Assembly (NCBI GenBank): GCA_002367715.1
Contig: DFDL01000038.1
Location: forward strand, 33,950 to 46,647
Direction: 5' to 3'
DNA from: Actinobacteria bacterium UBA3028
Lineage (GTDB): Bacteria > Actinomycetota > Actinomycetes > Nanopelagicales > Nanopelagicaceae
Length of the DNA: 12,698 nucleotides
Shown: positions 5,966 to 12,698 of the stretch, piece by piece
Position numbering within the stretch: the first letter of the stretch is position 1
Layout of the letters: every line of letters starts with the position of its first letter
Made by a program: the position numbers and the translations under genes
The notes under the pieces: model-generated
Database searches by the model: none
The model's input: only the letters and a program-made list of their open reading frames with translations
What the model was told of the DNA's origin: nothing

Positions 5966-6694
5966 CTATGCTTTATCTCCAAGAAAGGCGCCGATATATC
6001 TAGCAACTGAATTAACAGCTGCCATTGAATTCGCATAATCCATTCGGGTAGGGCCAAGAATGCCAACTGCGCCATGCTCGGCGATATTTGTTCCATAACT
6101 GATTGAAACCAGACTCGTTGTACGAAGTGAGCTCTCGCTCTGTTCATCGCCAATCCTCACCTGAAGGGCGCTGCCAGCATCTGCCAATAACCGCAGCAAG
6201 ACAACTTGCTCCTCTAAAGCTTCAAGAATTGGATGGATTGCTATTGAAACTTCTTGGGTTGATTTCGCTAAATTTGCGGTTCCAGAGAGAACTACTTTAT
6301 CTTCCGTTGGATATTGAATAACAGCTACCTGCTTTGTTATTTGTGCCAACAACTTTACACTTCGCATAAGGACTTCATCCAAATTATTTGCCCCATCAAG
6401 GAACTTCTCAATGGCCCTGCGCTCCGGTGCTGAAAGTGGTTTAACTTCAGCCAGCTTATCTACAAAGAGTCGATAGCCGCTATTAGTTGGAATCCGACCA
6501 GCGCTTGTATGTGGTTGTTTGATAAGACCAGCATCTTCAAGGATGGCCATATCATTTCGAATAGTTGCAGGTGAAACACCAAGACCATGACGCTCTGCAA
6601 TTACTTTAGAGCCGACCGGCTCTTCGGTCGCGACATATTCATCAACAATCGCTCGTAAAATTTCGAGCTGCCGTTTCTGCATCTCTAACTGCAT
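5966..6694 (-). CDS. hrcA: Heat-inducible transcription repressor HrcA, internally shortened
   Basis: HrcA represses chaperone genes by binding CIRCE operators, with GroEL acting as its co-factor. The N-terminal winged helix is intact: RQLEILRAIVDEYVATEEPV at 8-27, SPATIRNDMAILEDAGLI at 41-58 and HTSAGRIPTNSGYRLFVD at 62-79. The C-terminal end of the GAF-like domain is also present (VLSGTANL at 135-142, GAVGILGPTRMDY at 208-220). The protein is only 242 residues, while the family is usually about 335-345. QVAVIQYP (122-129) runs almost directly into VLSGTANL, so about 95 residues that normally lie between them are missing in frame. I chose the ATG at 6694 over the TTG at 6697 because GGAG lies 5 bases before it. 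No CIRCE element is visible upstream. The DNA-binding half should work; dimerisation may be altered. Confidence 0.92.
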   Translation of the reverse strand: MQLEMQKRQLEILRAIVDEYVATEEPVGSKVIAERHGLGVSPATIRNDMAILEDAGLIKQPHTSAGRIPTNSGYRLFVDKLAEVKPLSAPERRAIEKFLDGANNLDEVLMRSVKLLAQITKQVAVIQYPTEDKVVLSGTANLAKSTQEVSIAIHPILEALEEQVVLLRLLADAGSALQVRIGDEQSESSLRTTSLVSISYGTNIAEHGAVGILGPTRMDYANSMAAVNSVARYIGAFLGDKA

Positions 6695-6699
6695 CAAAT

Positions 6700-6703
6700 C
6701 TCC
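6700..6703 (-). promoter_or_regulatory. Ribosome binding site that decides the hrcA start
   Basis: GGAG on the minus strand lies 5 bases before the ATG at 6694 and only 2 before the in-frame TTG at 6697, favouring the ATG. It lies between the DoxX-like stop codon and hrcA. Confidence 0.5.
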
Positions 6704-6706
6704 AAA

Positions 6707-7051
6707 TTAAGCAATTACTAGGACTACGGATAGAAGAAGTAATAAGACAATTGTCGGGATTGAGCTCTTCATTTTATTTGCCTTTGAGTGCGCAAATACT
6801 GCGACTCCCATTTCAATCCAAAGTACTAAGTTTGCTAGCCAGCCGATTAAATCCTCAGGAAATTTGATTGCATAAATCAATCCGATTGCTGCAACTGCTT
6901 CAATAAGACCGATCAATCTGCCAATAGGATCCTTTATATTTACTTCACGGGTACCTTGCAAACCCTTTGAACTACCGCTTAATTTCATTGCGCCAGAGAT
7001 CAGAAAAATTACGGCCAAGAGGCCAAGCAAGATGTCATGGGTTAAGCGCAT
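6707..7051 (-). CDS. Small four-helix membrane protein, DoxX-like
   Basis: The 114-residue protein is almost entirely hydrophobic, with four predicted membrane segments at about residues 6-22, 43-62, 66-86 and 97-114. The first segment carries FLISGAMKLSG, and DPIGRLIGLIEAVAAIGL follows at 41-58. This loop and helix pattern (SGxxKL, then an E-containing second helix) is characteristic of DoxX and DoxX-like proteins. Some members belong to membrane redox complexes such as the mycobacterial SseA-DoxX-SodA complex, but most have no assigned function, and I assign none here. The ATG at 7051 is preferred; an in-frame TTG at 7057 would add two residues, and neither has a clear ribosome binding site. 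It lies 12 bases after hemW and 12 before hrcA, so it is probably co-transcribed with both. Confidence 0.7.
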   Translation of the reverse strand: MRLTHDILLGLLAVIFLISGAMKLSGSSKGLQGTREVNIKDPIGRLIGLIEAVAAIGLIYAIKFPEDLIGWLANLVLWIEMGVAVFAHSKANKMKSSIPTIVLLLLLSVVLVIA

Positions 7052-7063
7052 GTGCAAACGCTA

Positions 7064-8215
7064 CTACATCAATATTTCGCGCACGATTCGGTCGGCAACA
7101 AGCCGACCTGCAAGAGTTAGGGATACACGCCCATCCTCCCAGGATTCTTTGGATAGCTCGCCACTGGTGAGATAACTCTCTATTGCAGCAAGACTCTCAG
7201 AAGTTAGTGAGCTCTTCGGAAGGCCTTGCGGCAAGCGAATTCCAAGCATTACTCGCTCACTCTCCATCTGGGCCGAGGTCAATTGCTCGCTCTCCATAAT
7301 TGGTGAGAGCTCTGCTTCAATCCGCTCGCGATAAGCATTTGGATGTTTAACATTCCAAAAGCGCGCTCCATCTAAATGTGAATGTGCACCAGGCCCTAGG
7401 CCCCACCAGTTATCACCCTTCCAATATGCAATGTTATGCCGGCATGCCCCGCCATCTCTCTCCCAATTAGATAGCTCATACCAATTCAATCCGGCGGCGC
7501 TAAATTGCTGATCTGCTAACAAATATTTATCCGCACTCTGATCATCATCGGGCATAGGAATTTCACCACGTGCTACCTGCGCAGCCAACTTTGTTCCAGA
7601 TTCAACTATTAATGAATAGGCCGAAATATGATTTATCGGAAGCGCAAGTGCACTCTCAATTGTTCGCTCCCAATCTTCCATACTCTCACCAGGGGTTCCA
7701 TAGATTAAGTCCACACTCACATTTTCAAAGCCGACTTGCCTGGCCCAACTTGTCGCCTTCACAACGTTATCTGGATTATGAGTTCTATCTAAGGTTGCAA
7801 GTACGTGGGCAGAGGCAGATTGCATGCCAAATGAGATGCGATTAATTCCAGCGCTACGCAGCGCAGATAGCTTCTCCTTCGAAACGGTATCTGGATTAGC
7901 TTCAATAGTTATCTCAATATCTCTGGTAAAACCAAAATCATTTTCTAGACTTTTTAAGAGTCGACCCAGATCATCTGGCTCCATGAGGGTGGGCGTTCCA
8001 CCGCCAAAGAAAATCGTCGGTATTTTTTCATCGCTCTTGACTTGTGATCTTGCTATTTTTGACTCTTGGATGACCAGATCGATATATCCATTAGAAACTT
8101 CTGCAACATCGCTGCCGGGCTTCAACTCACCAGGTGTATAGGTATTGAAATCACAGTATCCACAGCGTTTTACGCAATATGGGATATGGATATAAAACGA
8201 GAGTGGTCGGCTCAT
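7064..8215 (-). CDS. hemW: Heme chaperone HemW (radical SAM, formerly called coproporphyrinogen III oxidase-like)
   Basis: HemW is a cytosolic or membrane-associated radical SAM protein that binds heme and hands it to target enzymes. The 4Fe-4S cluster motif CVKRCGYC (C14, C18, C21) is followed directly by DFNTY, the HemW form; true HemN oxidases carry a fourth Cys in CxC. The SAM-binding GGGTP motif is at 71-75. IEANPDTVS and GINRISFGMQSASAHVLATL follow in order, and WWGLGPGAHSH marks the HemW C-terminal region. Length is 383 residues, normal. It begins 11 bases after lepA, a common actinobacterial arrangement, with only a weak AGGG upstream. It is often misannotated as HemN; the missing CxC cysteine argues against that activity. 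Confidence 0.93.
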   Translation of the reverse strand: MSRPLSFYIHIPYCVKRCGYCDFNTYTPGELKPGSDVAEVSNGYIDLVIQESKIARSQVKSDEKIPTIFFGGGTPTLMEPDDLGRLLKSLENDFGFTRDIEITIEANPDTVSKEKLSALRSAGINRISFGMQSASAHVLATLDRTHNPDNVVKATSWARQVGFENVSVDLIYGTPGESMEDWERTIESALALPINHISAYSLIVESGTKLAAQVARGEIPMPDDDQSADKYLLADQQFSAAGLNWYELSNWERDGGACRHNIAYWKGDNWWGLGPGAHSHLDGARFWNVKHPNAYRERIEAELSPIMESEQLTSAQMESERVMLGIRLPQGLPKSSLTSESLAAIESYLTSGELSKESWEDGRVSLTLAGRLVADRIVREILM

Positions 8216-8226
8216 GGCTTTTAGCC

Positions 8227-10104
8227 CTATTGACCCTTGGCCTTAGCCTTTGCTTTATCAACATCAGCATCGGTAGTTAGTGCAGCAATAAATGCTTCTT
8301 GGGGAACCTCTACGCGCCCAACCATCTTCATGCGCTTCTTTCCCTCTTTCTGCTTCTCGAGGAGTTTGCGCTTACGGGAAATATCGCCGCCATAACATTT
8401 GGCAAGAACATCTTTACGGATTGCTCTGATGCTCTCACGTGCGATGATTCGCGATCCAATTGCAGCCTGAATCGGAACTTCGAATTGTTGTCGTGGAATT
8501 AGCTCACGCAACTTTGAAGTCATCATGGTGCCATAGGCATAGGCCTTATCTTTATGGACGATTGCGCTAAATGCATCTACGCCCTCGCTCTGAAGCAAGA
8601 TATCGACCTTTACTAGATCGCCTTCTGCTTCCCCAATTGGTTCGTAATCAAGTGAGGCATAACCGCGAGTCTTAGATTTAAGTTGATCAAAGAAGTCAAA
8701 GACAATCTCAGCAAGTGGCAGGGTATAGCGAATTTCAACGCGGTCCTCAGAGAGGTAATCCATACCAAGCAAGGTGCCGCGACGTTCTTGGCAGAGCTCC
8801 ATAATGGCACCGATGAACTCTGATGGCGCGAGCACGGTTGCTCGCACGATTGGTTCAAAGACAGCTTCAATCTTGTCGTTTGGAAACTCTGATGGATTTG
8901 TGACGATTAGATCTTTTCCATCGCCTTTAACAACTCGGTATACAACACTTGGAGCAGTTGAGATTAGTGAGAGACCTGCTTCGCGCTCTAGCCGTTCGCG
9001 CACAATCTCCATATGTAAAAGCCCTAAGAAGCCACAACGAAAGCCGAAACCTAGTGCAGCAGAAGTCTCAGGCTCATAGACAAGCGCCGCATCATTTAGC
9101 TGTAATTTATCGAGCGCTTCACGCAGCATAGGATATTCAGCGCCATCTAATGGAAATAACCCCGAAAAGACCATCGGCTTTGGATCTTTATATCCAGAGA
9201 GCGCAACCTTTGTTGGGTTGTGATACGTGGTGATTGTGTCTCCGACTCGGGACTGTCGAACATCTTTTACTCCGGTAATTACATAACCAACTTCACCAAC
9301 GCCAAGTCCTTTGCTAACTACTGGCTCTGGTGAGATCACCCCGACTTCAAGCATTTCATGTCTAACGCCAGTTGAGAACATCTGAATCTGATCTCGAGTT
9401 GAGAGATGGCCATCGACAACGCGAACATATGTAACAACTCCACGATATGTGTCATAGACCGAGTCGAAAATCAATGCGCGCGCCGGCGCATTTGGATCGC
9501 CTACTGGTGCGGGTATCTGTTTAACGATTTGATCTAGAAGTTCAGTTACACCTGCGCCAGTTTTACCTGAGACGCGAAGACAATCTTCAGGTTGGCAGCC
9601 AATTAATTTGGCGAGCTCCTCAGCAAATTTCTCTGGTTGCGCAGCTGGAAGATCAATCTTATTTAGAACTGGAATAATTGTTAGATTATTCTCCATCGCA
9701 AGATAGAGGTTGGCCAGAGTTTGGGCTTCGATTCCTTGCGCGCAATCGACCAGCAGTACTGCACCTTCGCTTGCTGCAAGTGATCTAGAGACTTCATAAT
9801 TGAAATCAACATGGCCAGGTGTATCGATCATGTTCAAGATATATTCTTGGCCATCTAAACCTGAGCGCCAGGGCAGTCGAACTGCTTGACTCTTGATTGT
9901 AATTCCGCGTTCGCGTTCAATATCCATTCGATCTAGATATTGCGCCCGCATATTTCGCTGATCTACAACTTCAGTGATTCCAAGCATTCGGTCGGCAAGT
10001 GTTGATTTGCCATGATCTATATGCGCAATGATGCAGAAATTTCGAATCTGCGCAGGATTGGTTGACGCTGGTTGAGGTGCTTTGGCTAAATCAATGGCAG
10101 GCAT
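8227..10104 (-). CDS. lepA: Elongation factor 4 (LepA), ribosome-associated GTPase
   Basis: LepA/EF4 is a translational GTPase that acts on ribosomes, with reported roles in 30S biogenesis and in rescue of stalled or mistranslocated ribosomes. The GTPase motifs are complete: G1 AHIDHGKST at 28-36, G2 within RERGITI at 64-70, G3 DTPGH at 94-98 and G4 NKID at 148-151. EF-G-like domains II, III and V follow, and then the LepA-specific C-terminal domain, recognisable from AYAYGTMMTSKLRELIPRQQ and CYGGDISRKRKLLEKQKEGK near the C-terminus. Length is 625 residues, slightly above the usual 600 because of an actinobacterial N-terminal extension of about 20 residues. A GGGGG run 4 bases before the ATG may serve as ribosome binding site. 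The 61-base gap to rpsT leaves room for its own promoter. Confidence 0.98.
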   Translation of the reverse strand: MPAIDLAKAPQPASTNPAQIRNFCIIAHIDHGKSTLADRMLGITEVVDQRNMRAQYLDRMDIERERGITIKSQAVRLPWRSGLDGQEYILNMIDTPGHVDFNYEVSRSLAASEGAVLLVDCAQGIEAQTLANLYLAMENNLTIIPVLNKIDLPAAQPEKFAEELAKLIGCQPEDCLRVSGKTGAGVTELLDQIVKQIPAPVGDPNAPARALIFDSVYDTYRGVVTYVRVVDGHLSTRDQIQMFSTGVRHEMLEVGVISPEPVVSKGLGVGEVGYVITGVKDVRQSRVGDTITTYHNPTKVALSGYKDPKPMVFSGLFPLDGAEYPMLREALDKLQLNDAALVYEPETSAALGFGFRCGFLGLLHMEIVRERLEREAGLSLISTAPSVVYRVVKGDGKDLIVTNPSEFPNDKIEAVFEPIVRATVLAPSEFIGAIMELCQERRGTLLGMDYLSEDRVEIRYTLPLAEIVFDFFDQLKSKTRGYASLDYEPIGEAEGDLVKVDILLQSEGVDAFSAIVHKDKAYAYGTMMTSKLRELIPRQQFEVPIQAAIGSRIIARESIRAIRKDVLAKCYGGDISRKRKLLEKQKEGKKRMKMVGRVEVPQEAFIAALTTDADVDKAKAKAKGQ

Positions 10105-10165
10105 TTATCCCCCGAGATTATTGGCCGATACTTATTTGAATTTTGAATTGGGTGGAGAGAAAAAA
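10105..10165 (-). promoter_or_regulatory. lepA upstream region with candidate -10 box
   Basis: This 61-base gap between rpsT and lepA is AT-rich near rpsT. On the minus strand TAATCT (10115-10120) fits a TANNNT -10 box, with 10 bases between it and the lepA ATG. A start 6-7 bases downstream would leave a very short leader of 3-4 bases. GGGGG (10109-10113) could alternatively act as a ribosome binding site on a longer transcript from rpsT. No well-spaced -35 box is seen, so the promoter call is weak. Confidence 0.25.
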
Positions 10166-10435
10166 TTAAAGTGTGCCAGCTTTGTTGGCTTGCTTAGCCA
10201 TCGCTGACTTTCTGTTTGCTGCTGCATTTGCGTGAAGTACACCGCTGCTAACTGCAACATCTAGAGTCTTTGAAGCTAGGCGAAGTTCTTCAGCAATTAC
10301 CTTGTTATCGCCTGCGGCTAGCGCATCGCGGAAACGACGAATCGCGGTCTTGATCGCAGAACGAGCAGACTTGTTACGTAGTTGTGCCTTCTCGTTGGTA
10401 CGAATTCTCTTGATCTGCGACTTGATATTTGCCAC
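10166..10435 (-). CDS. rpsT: 30S ribosomal protein S20
   Basis: S20 is a small, basic, helical primary-binding protein of the 30S subunit that contacts the 5' domain of 16S rRNA and helix 44. The 89 residues begin ANIKSQIKRIRTNEKAQLRN after the initiator and continue through SAIKTAIRRFRDAL and the conserved end region SGVLHANAAANRKSAMAKQA. Length and lysine/arginine content are normal. The start codon is GTG at 10435, with GAAGG 9 bases upstream; no ATG would keep the conserved N-terminus. It is transcribed in the same direction as holA and lepA, whereas in M. tuberculosis rpsT (Rv2412) faces the opposite way to both. Confidence 0.97.
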   Translation of the reverse strand: MANIKSQIKRIRTNEKAQLRNKSARSAIKTAIRRFRDALAAGDNKVIAEELRLASKTLDVAVSSGVLHANAAANRKSAMAKQANKAGTL

Positions 10436-10521
10436 TTCGAACTACCTTCTAATCTCTTGAAATCTAAGCCTTGGCTTCTGCCAGGTCCGACGCGCAGATT
10501 ACCAGCGAAAGGCCCTACTAC
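10436..10521 (-). promoter_or_regulatory. 86-base holA-rpsT gap, probable rpsT leader
   Basis: This is the longest non-coding stretch in the window. A highly expressed ribosomal protein gene follows it, so a promoter is expected here, but I cannot name a -35/-10 pair with confidence. The stretch holds several short self-complementary pieces (for example AAGCC/GGCTT separated by two bases) but no hairpin long enough to call. The rpsT ribosome binding site GAAGG lies near its downstream end. A leader for S20 autoregulation is possible, on the basis of E. coli rpsT, but not demonstrated by this sequence. Confidence 0.3.
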
Positions 10522-11457
10522 TCAAACTCGAGATGTAATGGCGATAATCGCCCGTTCTAGTGAGTGGATCGGATCAACGGCCGCGCCCTTAATATCAGCA
10601 TCGGCTTGAGCCACGGCAACTACCGCCCCAGCCAAGGTTGCTGGTGTCCACTTTGAAAGTTGCCTTCTAGCCTTATCTATCTGCCATGGTGCCAGACCAA
10701 GTGGGCCAGCTAAATCAAAGGATTTACTTCCTCTAGAGGCGCCCGAAACTTTTGCCAGAGTCCGAAGCGATCCGGCAAGTGCGCTGGTGATTAGAACTGG
10801 ATCGGTCCCGGTTGCTAGCGCATTTCTAAGTGCAATAAGCGCGACATCCCGTCTGCCATCTAGAGCGGCATCAGCTACATCAAAACCTGTAGTTTCGATT
10901 CGGCCATTTTGAAATTTTGCGACATCGGTCTCATCAATCATTTTTCCAGCAATAACATCTGCTGCAAGTTGTGAGCAGGCGCCACCTAGTTCTCGCAGAT
11001 CACTACCGAGCGCATCGATTAAAGCTTGGACTGCCTCTGTAGAAATTTTGCGACCAAGGCTCTTAAATTCGGCTCTAATGAACTCTGACTTATCGCCATC
11101 TCGCTTTATTACATCGCACGCAATTATCTCTGGCTTGATTTTCTTTATCTTCTCTAAAAGTGCTTTACCTTTGACGCCACCCTTATGCCAAAGGACAAGT
11201 TGAACACTCTCATCTTGGGATTCTAAATACGATGCGAGCTCATCGCCAAGTTCTGCCGGCAGGTCTTGAATCTCTTTTATAACAACTATGCGAATATCAC
11301 CAAAGAGTGAAGGTGCAAGGGCGTCGGTTATTTCGCCAAGTTCAATCCCACTTGCCACAAGCTGTGAAACATTTGCACCTTTAAAGTTGGAGATAACGCC
11401 TGTGATTGCGCGGTCGACAAGAAGTGATTCACCGCCCTGCAGAAGAGTTATCCCCAT
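10522..11457 (-). CDS. holA: DNA polymerase III delta subunit
   Basis: The delta subunit of the clamp loader opens the beta sliding clamp during chromosome replication. The 311-residue protein starts MGITLLQGGESLLVDRAI, the degenerate P-loop-less AAA+ N-terminus of HolA. It continues with the delta-type pattern SLFGDIRIVVIKEIQDLP, LVLWHKGGVKGK and the basic segment LGRKISTEAVQALIDALGSD. The C-terminal collar domain includes TTGFDVADAALDGRR and LAPWQIDKARRQLSKW. I start it at the ATG at 11457, which has GGTGG 8 bases upstream. A TTG at 11472 would add five residues that the family lacks. The ATG lies 10 bases inside the comEC stop, so the two are translationally coupled, as in other Actinobacteria. 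Identification rests on family resemblance plus this very stable context. Confidence 0.9.
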   Translation of the reverse strand: MGITLLQGGESLLVDRAITGVISNFKGANVSQLVASGIELGEITDALAPSLFGDIRIVVIKEIQDLPAELGDELASYLESQDESVQLVLWHKGGVKGKALLEKIKKIKPEIIACDVIKRDGDKSEFIRAEFKSLGRKISTEAVQALIDALGSDLRELGGACSQLAADVIAGKMIDETDVAKFQNGRIETTGFDVADAALDGRRDVALIALRNALATGTDPVLITSALAGSLRTLAKVSGASRGSKSFDLAGPLGLAPWQIDKARRQLSKWTPATLAGAVVAVAQADADIKGAAVDPIHSLERAIIAITSRV

Positions 11458-12698
11458 GAAATATTCCACCAATCATCTCGCTTAGTTCTGATCTTAAGGG
11501 ACTGGTCAATAGCAATCGCGCCATCGAGGTCGGTTCGCATCACCTTTGTGCCGAGCTGTATTAGCGCCGCAATCGTGCTTGCGGCTGGATGGCCATAACT
11601 ATTTCCTAACCCAACGCTAATCAGCGCCACCTTAGGGCGCAGGGCCTCTATCAAAGGTAGATATTGGTAGGCAGATCCATGATGTGAGACTTTGTAGATA
11701 TCTACTGCAGCTAATTTTGTACTCTGCATAAGCGCCTCCTGTGCTGGTGGCTCTAGATCACCTGCTGTGAAAATTCGAAGTTCGCCGACTGTAATCATTA
11801 GCGCAATACTCGAATTGTTAACACTTGAGCCATCACCAGGCATGGCTGTAAAGCTATTAACGCTATTTGTCGGCCACAGGACCTCGATCTTTACCTTTCC
11901 CCTATAGCTGGAAAACTCAACGCTCTCACCGGCTGTTGCCAAATGAGTTGGAGTATCGCCGAGCAATAAGAGCGCAGTGTCCATCTCGGACTTTGGCTCG
12001 CCATTGTTAGATATCCAGGTTGTTGAAACTTCGCGACCTGATGTTGCGCCACTTAGGCCATGTACATGGTCGGCGTGAAAATGGCTAAGTACTAGTAGCG
12101 CAATTCGCTTCACGCCTAAATCGCGCAAACAATTATCGATGAGATCTGCATCTGGTCCAACATCAACCACTATTGCGGAACCTTTGCCTAAATTAATTAC
12201 CAGGCTATCACCCTGAGCCACATTGCAATTTACTATCTGCCAACTTGCACCTGGCCAGCGACCTGGCACCAGGAGCACCAGAATCCCAACTGCAAAGCAG
12301 ATAAGCAGTAGCCGCCACTTACGCAACCAAATTAAAGATGTTATCAAGATCGCAACCACTGCCCCGGCATAGCTTCTAGGCAACATTAGAACTGGAATCG
12401 ATGAAGCAGAGTTAGAGATCCAGACGATTATGGCTGCCAGTGGCTTGATAGAAAGAAGCAGAAGATGTGCAACGCTCTGAGAAAATGGCGAGATCAGGGC
12501 CGCGATAAATCCAATGATTGTTATTGGTGCCACTACAGGTTCAGCGATCATATTTGCAGGGATCGAAACTAACGAGAACATGCCAGAAATAGCAAGAATC
12601 ACTGGCGTGCACATAATTGTGGCCGAGAGTGGAATCGCAAGAACTTGTGCAAATCTTGGATAGCCATATCTATCAATTATGAACTCTTCAATCTTGGG
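11448..12698 (-). CDS. comEC: ComEC/Rec2 DNA-uptake channel, C-terminal part (5' end beyond the right edge)
   Basis: ComEC is the inner-membrane channel that passes single-stranded DNA into the cytoplasm during natural transformation. The frame is open to the window edge, giving 416 residues of the C-terminal half; the Met codon at 12614 is internal, since the 28 codons before it continue the competence domain without a stop. The membrane part contributes about four or five hydrophobic helices, ending near residue 145. A metallo-beta-lactamase-fold domain follows, with NVAQGDSLVINLG, the metal-binding HFHADH (residues 206-211 of this fragment), FTAGDLEP and SHHGSAYQYLPL; all expected metal ligands are visible. 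It runs into holA with a 10-base overlap. Whether the organism is competent depends on other genes not in this window. Confidence 0.93.
   Translation of the reverse strand, partial: PKIEEFIIDRYGYPRFAQVLAIPLSATIMCTPVILAISGMFSLVSIPANMIAEPVVAPITIIGFIAALISPFSQSVAHLLLLSIKPLAAIIVWISNSASSIPVLMLPRSYAGAVVAILITSLIWLRKWRLLLICFAVGILVLLVPGRWPGASWQIVNCNVAQGDSLVINLGKGSAIVVDVGPDADLIDNCLRDLGVKRIALLVLSHFHADHVHGLSGATSGREVSTTWISNNGEPKSEMDTALLLLGDTPTHLATAGESVEFSSYRGKVKIEVLWPTNSVNSFTAMPGDGSSVNNSSIALMITVGELRIFTAGDLEPPAQEALMQSTKLAAVDIYKVSHHGSAYQYLPLIEALRPKVALISVGLGNSYGHPAASTIAALIQLGTKVMRTDLDGAIAIDQSLKIRTKRDDWWNISWG
11466..11470 (-). promoter_or_regulatory. Ribosome binding site that decides the holA start
   Basis: GGTGG on the minus strand lies 8 bases before the ATG at 11457, inside the end of comEC. 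It supports that ATG over the in-frame TTG at 11472 and GTG at 11469, both of which overlap or precede the site. Confidence 0.5.

Noticed and set aside
6695..7063. CIRCE operator upstream of hrcA
   Set aside because: I looked for the TTAGCACTC-N9-GAGTGCTAA pattern here and found neither half-site; hrcA is packed against the preceding genes and seems to lack its own operator.
8774..9079. 101-codon open frame on the plus strand, and an 85-codon minus-strand frame at 8613-8870
   Set aside because: Both lie inside lepA, whose full domain order is intact in its own frame.
10160..10189. Intrinsic terminator after rpsT
   Set aside because: There is a T-run just after the rpsT stop on the minus strand, but the only stem before it is 4 base pairs (GCCA/TGGC) and several bases away, too weak to call.
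11448..12614. comEC-like gene as a complete 388-residue protein starting at the internal ATG
   Set aside because: The frame stays open to the right edge with competence-domain-like sequence before that ATG, so it is the C-terminal part of a longer gene.
1..12698. Mobile elements, CRISPR arrays, tRNA or rRNA genes, defence islands
   Set aside because: No transposase, integrase, direct-repeat array, tRNA-like cloverleaf or defence gene was recognised; coding is nearly continuous and every gene belongs to a common bacterial family.

Overview
The window is a single co-oriented block of the genome of a low-GC, streamlined actinobacterium. Every gene I can support reads on the minus strand, so transcription runs from high to low coordinates. 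Roughly 98 % of the bases are coding, and most neighbours overlap or sit within 20 bases of each other. The gene order comEC-holA-rpsT-lepA-hemW-hrcA-dnaJ-rsmE-HIT-phoH-ybeY-CBS protein-deaminase-like protein is an actinobacterial signature: the same order, with insertions, spans Rv2415c to Rv2365c in Mycobacterium tuberculosis. Base composition looks to be in the mid-40s percent GC, far below most soil Actinobacteria. Together with the compaction and shortened proteins this suggests a freshwater planktonic lineage such as Nanopelagicales (acI). That assignment is inference.

Reading in the direction of transcription: the C-terminal part of comEC (DNA uptake channel) enters from the right edge and overlaps holA (DNA polymerase III delta). 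An 86-base gap then precedes rpsT (ribosomal protein S20), and a 61-base gap precedes lepA (EF4). Next come hemW (heme chaperone), a small DoxX-like membrane protein, hrcA (heat-shock repressor), dnaJ, rsmE (16S rRNA m3U1498 methyltransferase), a HIT-family hydrolase, phoH, ybeY (rRNA endonuclease), a CBS-domain CorC/YbeX-like protein and a small cytidine-deaminase-like protein. A 33-base gap then leads into a second conserved actinobacterial pair: a fumarylacetoacetate hydrolase family enzyme and gltX (glutamyl-tRNA synthetase, only its first 59 codons present).

Functionally the block is dominated by ribosome maturation and translation (rpsT, lepA, rsmE, ybeY, the phoH-ybeY-ybeX-like trio, gltX) and protein quality control (hrcA, dnaJ). 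It is core genome, with no sign of mobile DNA, RNA genes, CRISPR or defence genes, and I did not find a convincing undescribed system. The points worth a second look are: an HrcA that has lost about 95 residues from its middle; a CorC-like protein without the DUF21 membrane domain; a deaminase-fold protein with no zinc or catalytic residues; the absence of era from its usual place, where two conserved blocks are joined; and a possible leaderless promoter within a small inverted repeat at that junction.
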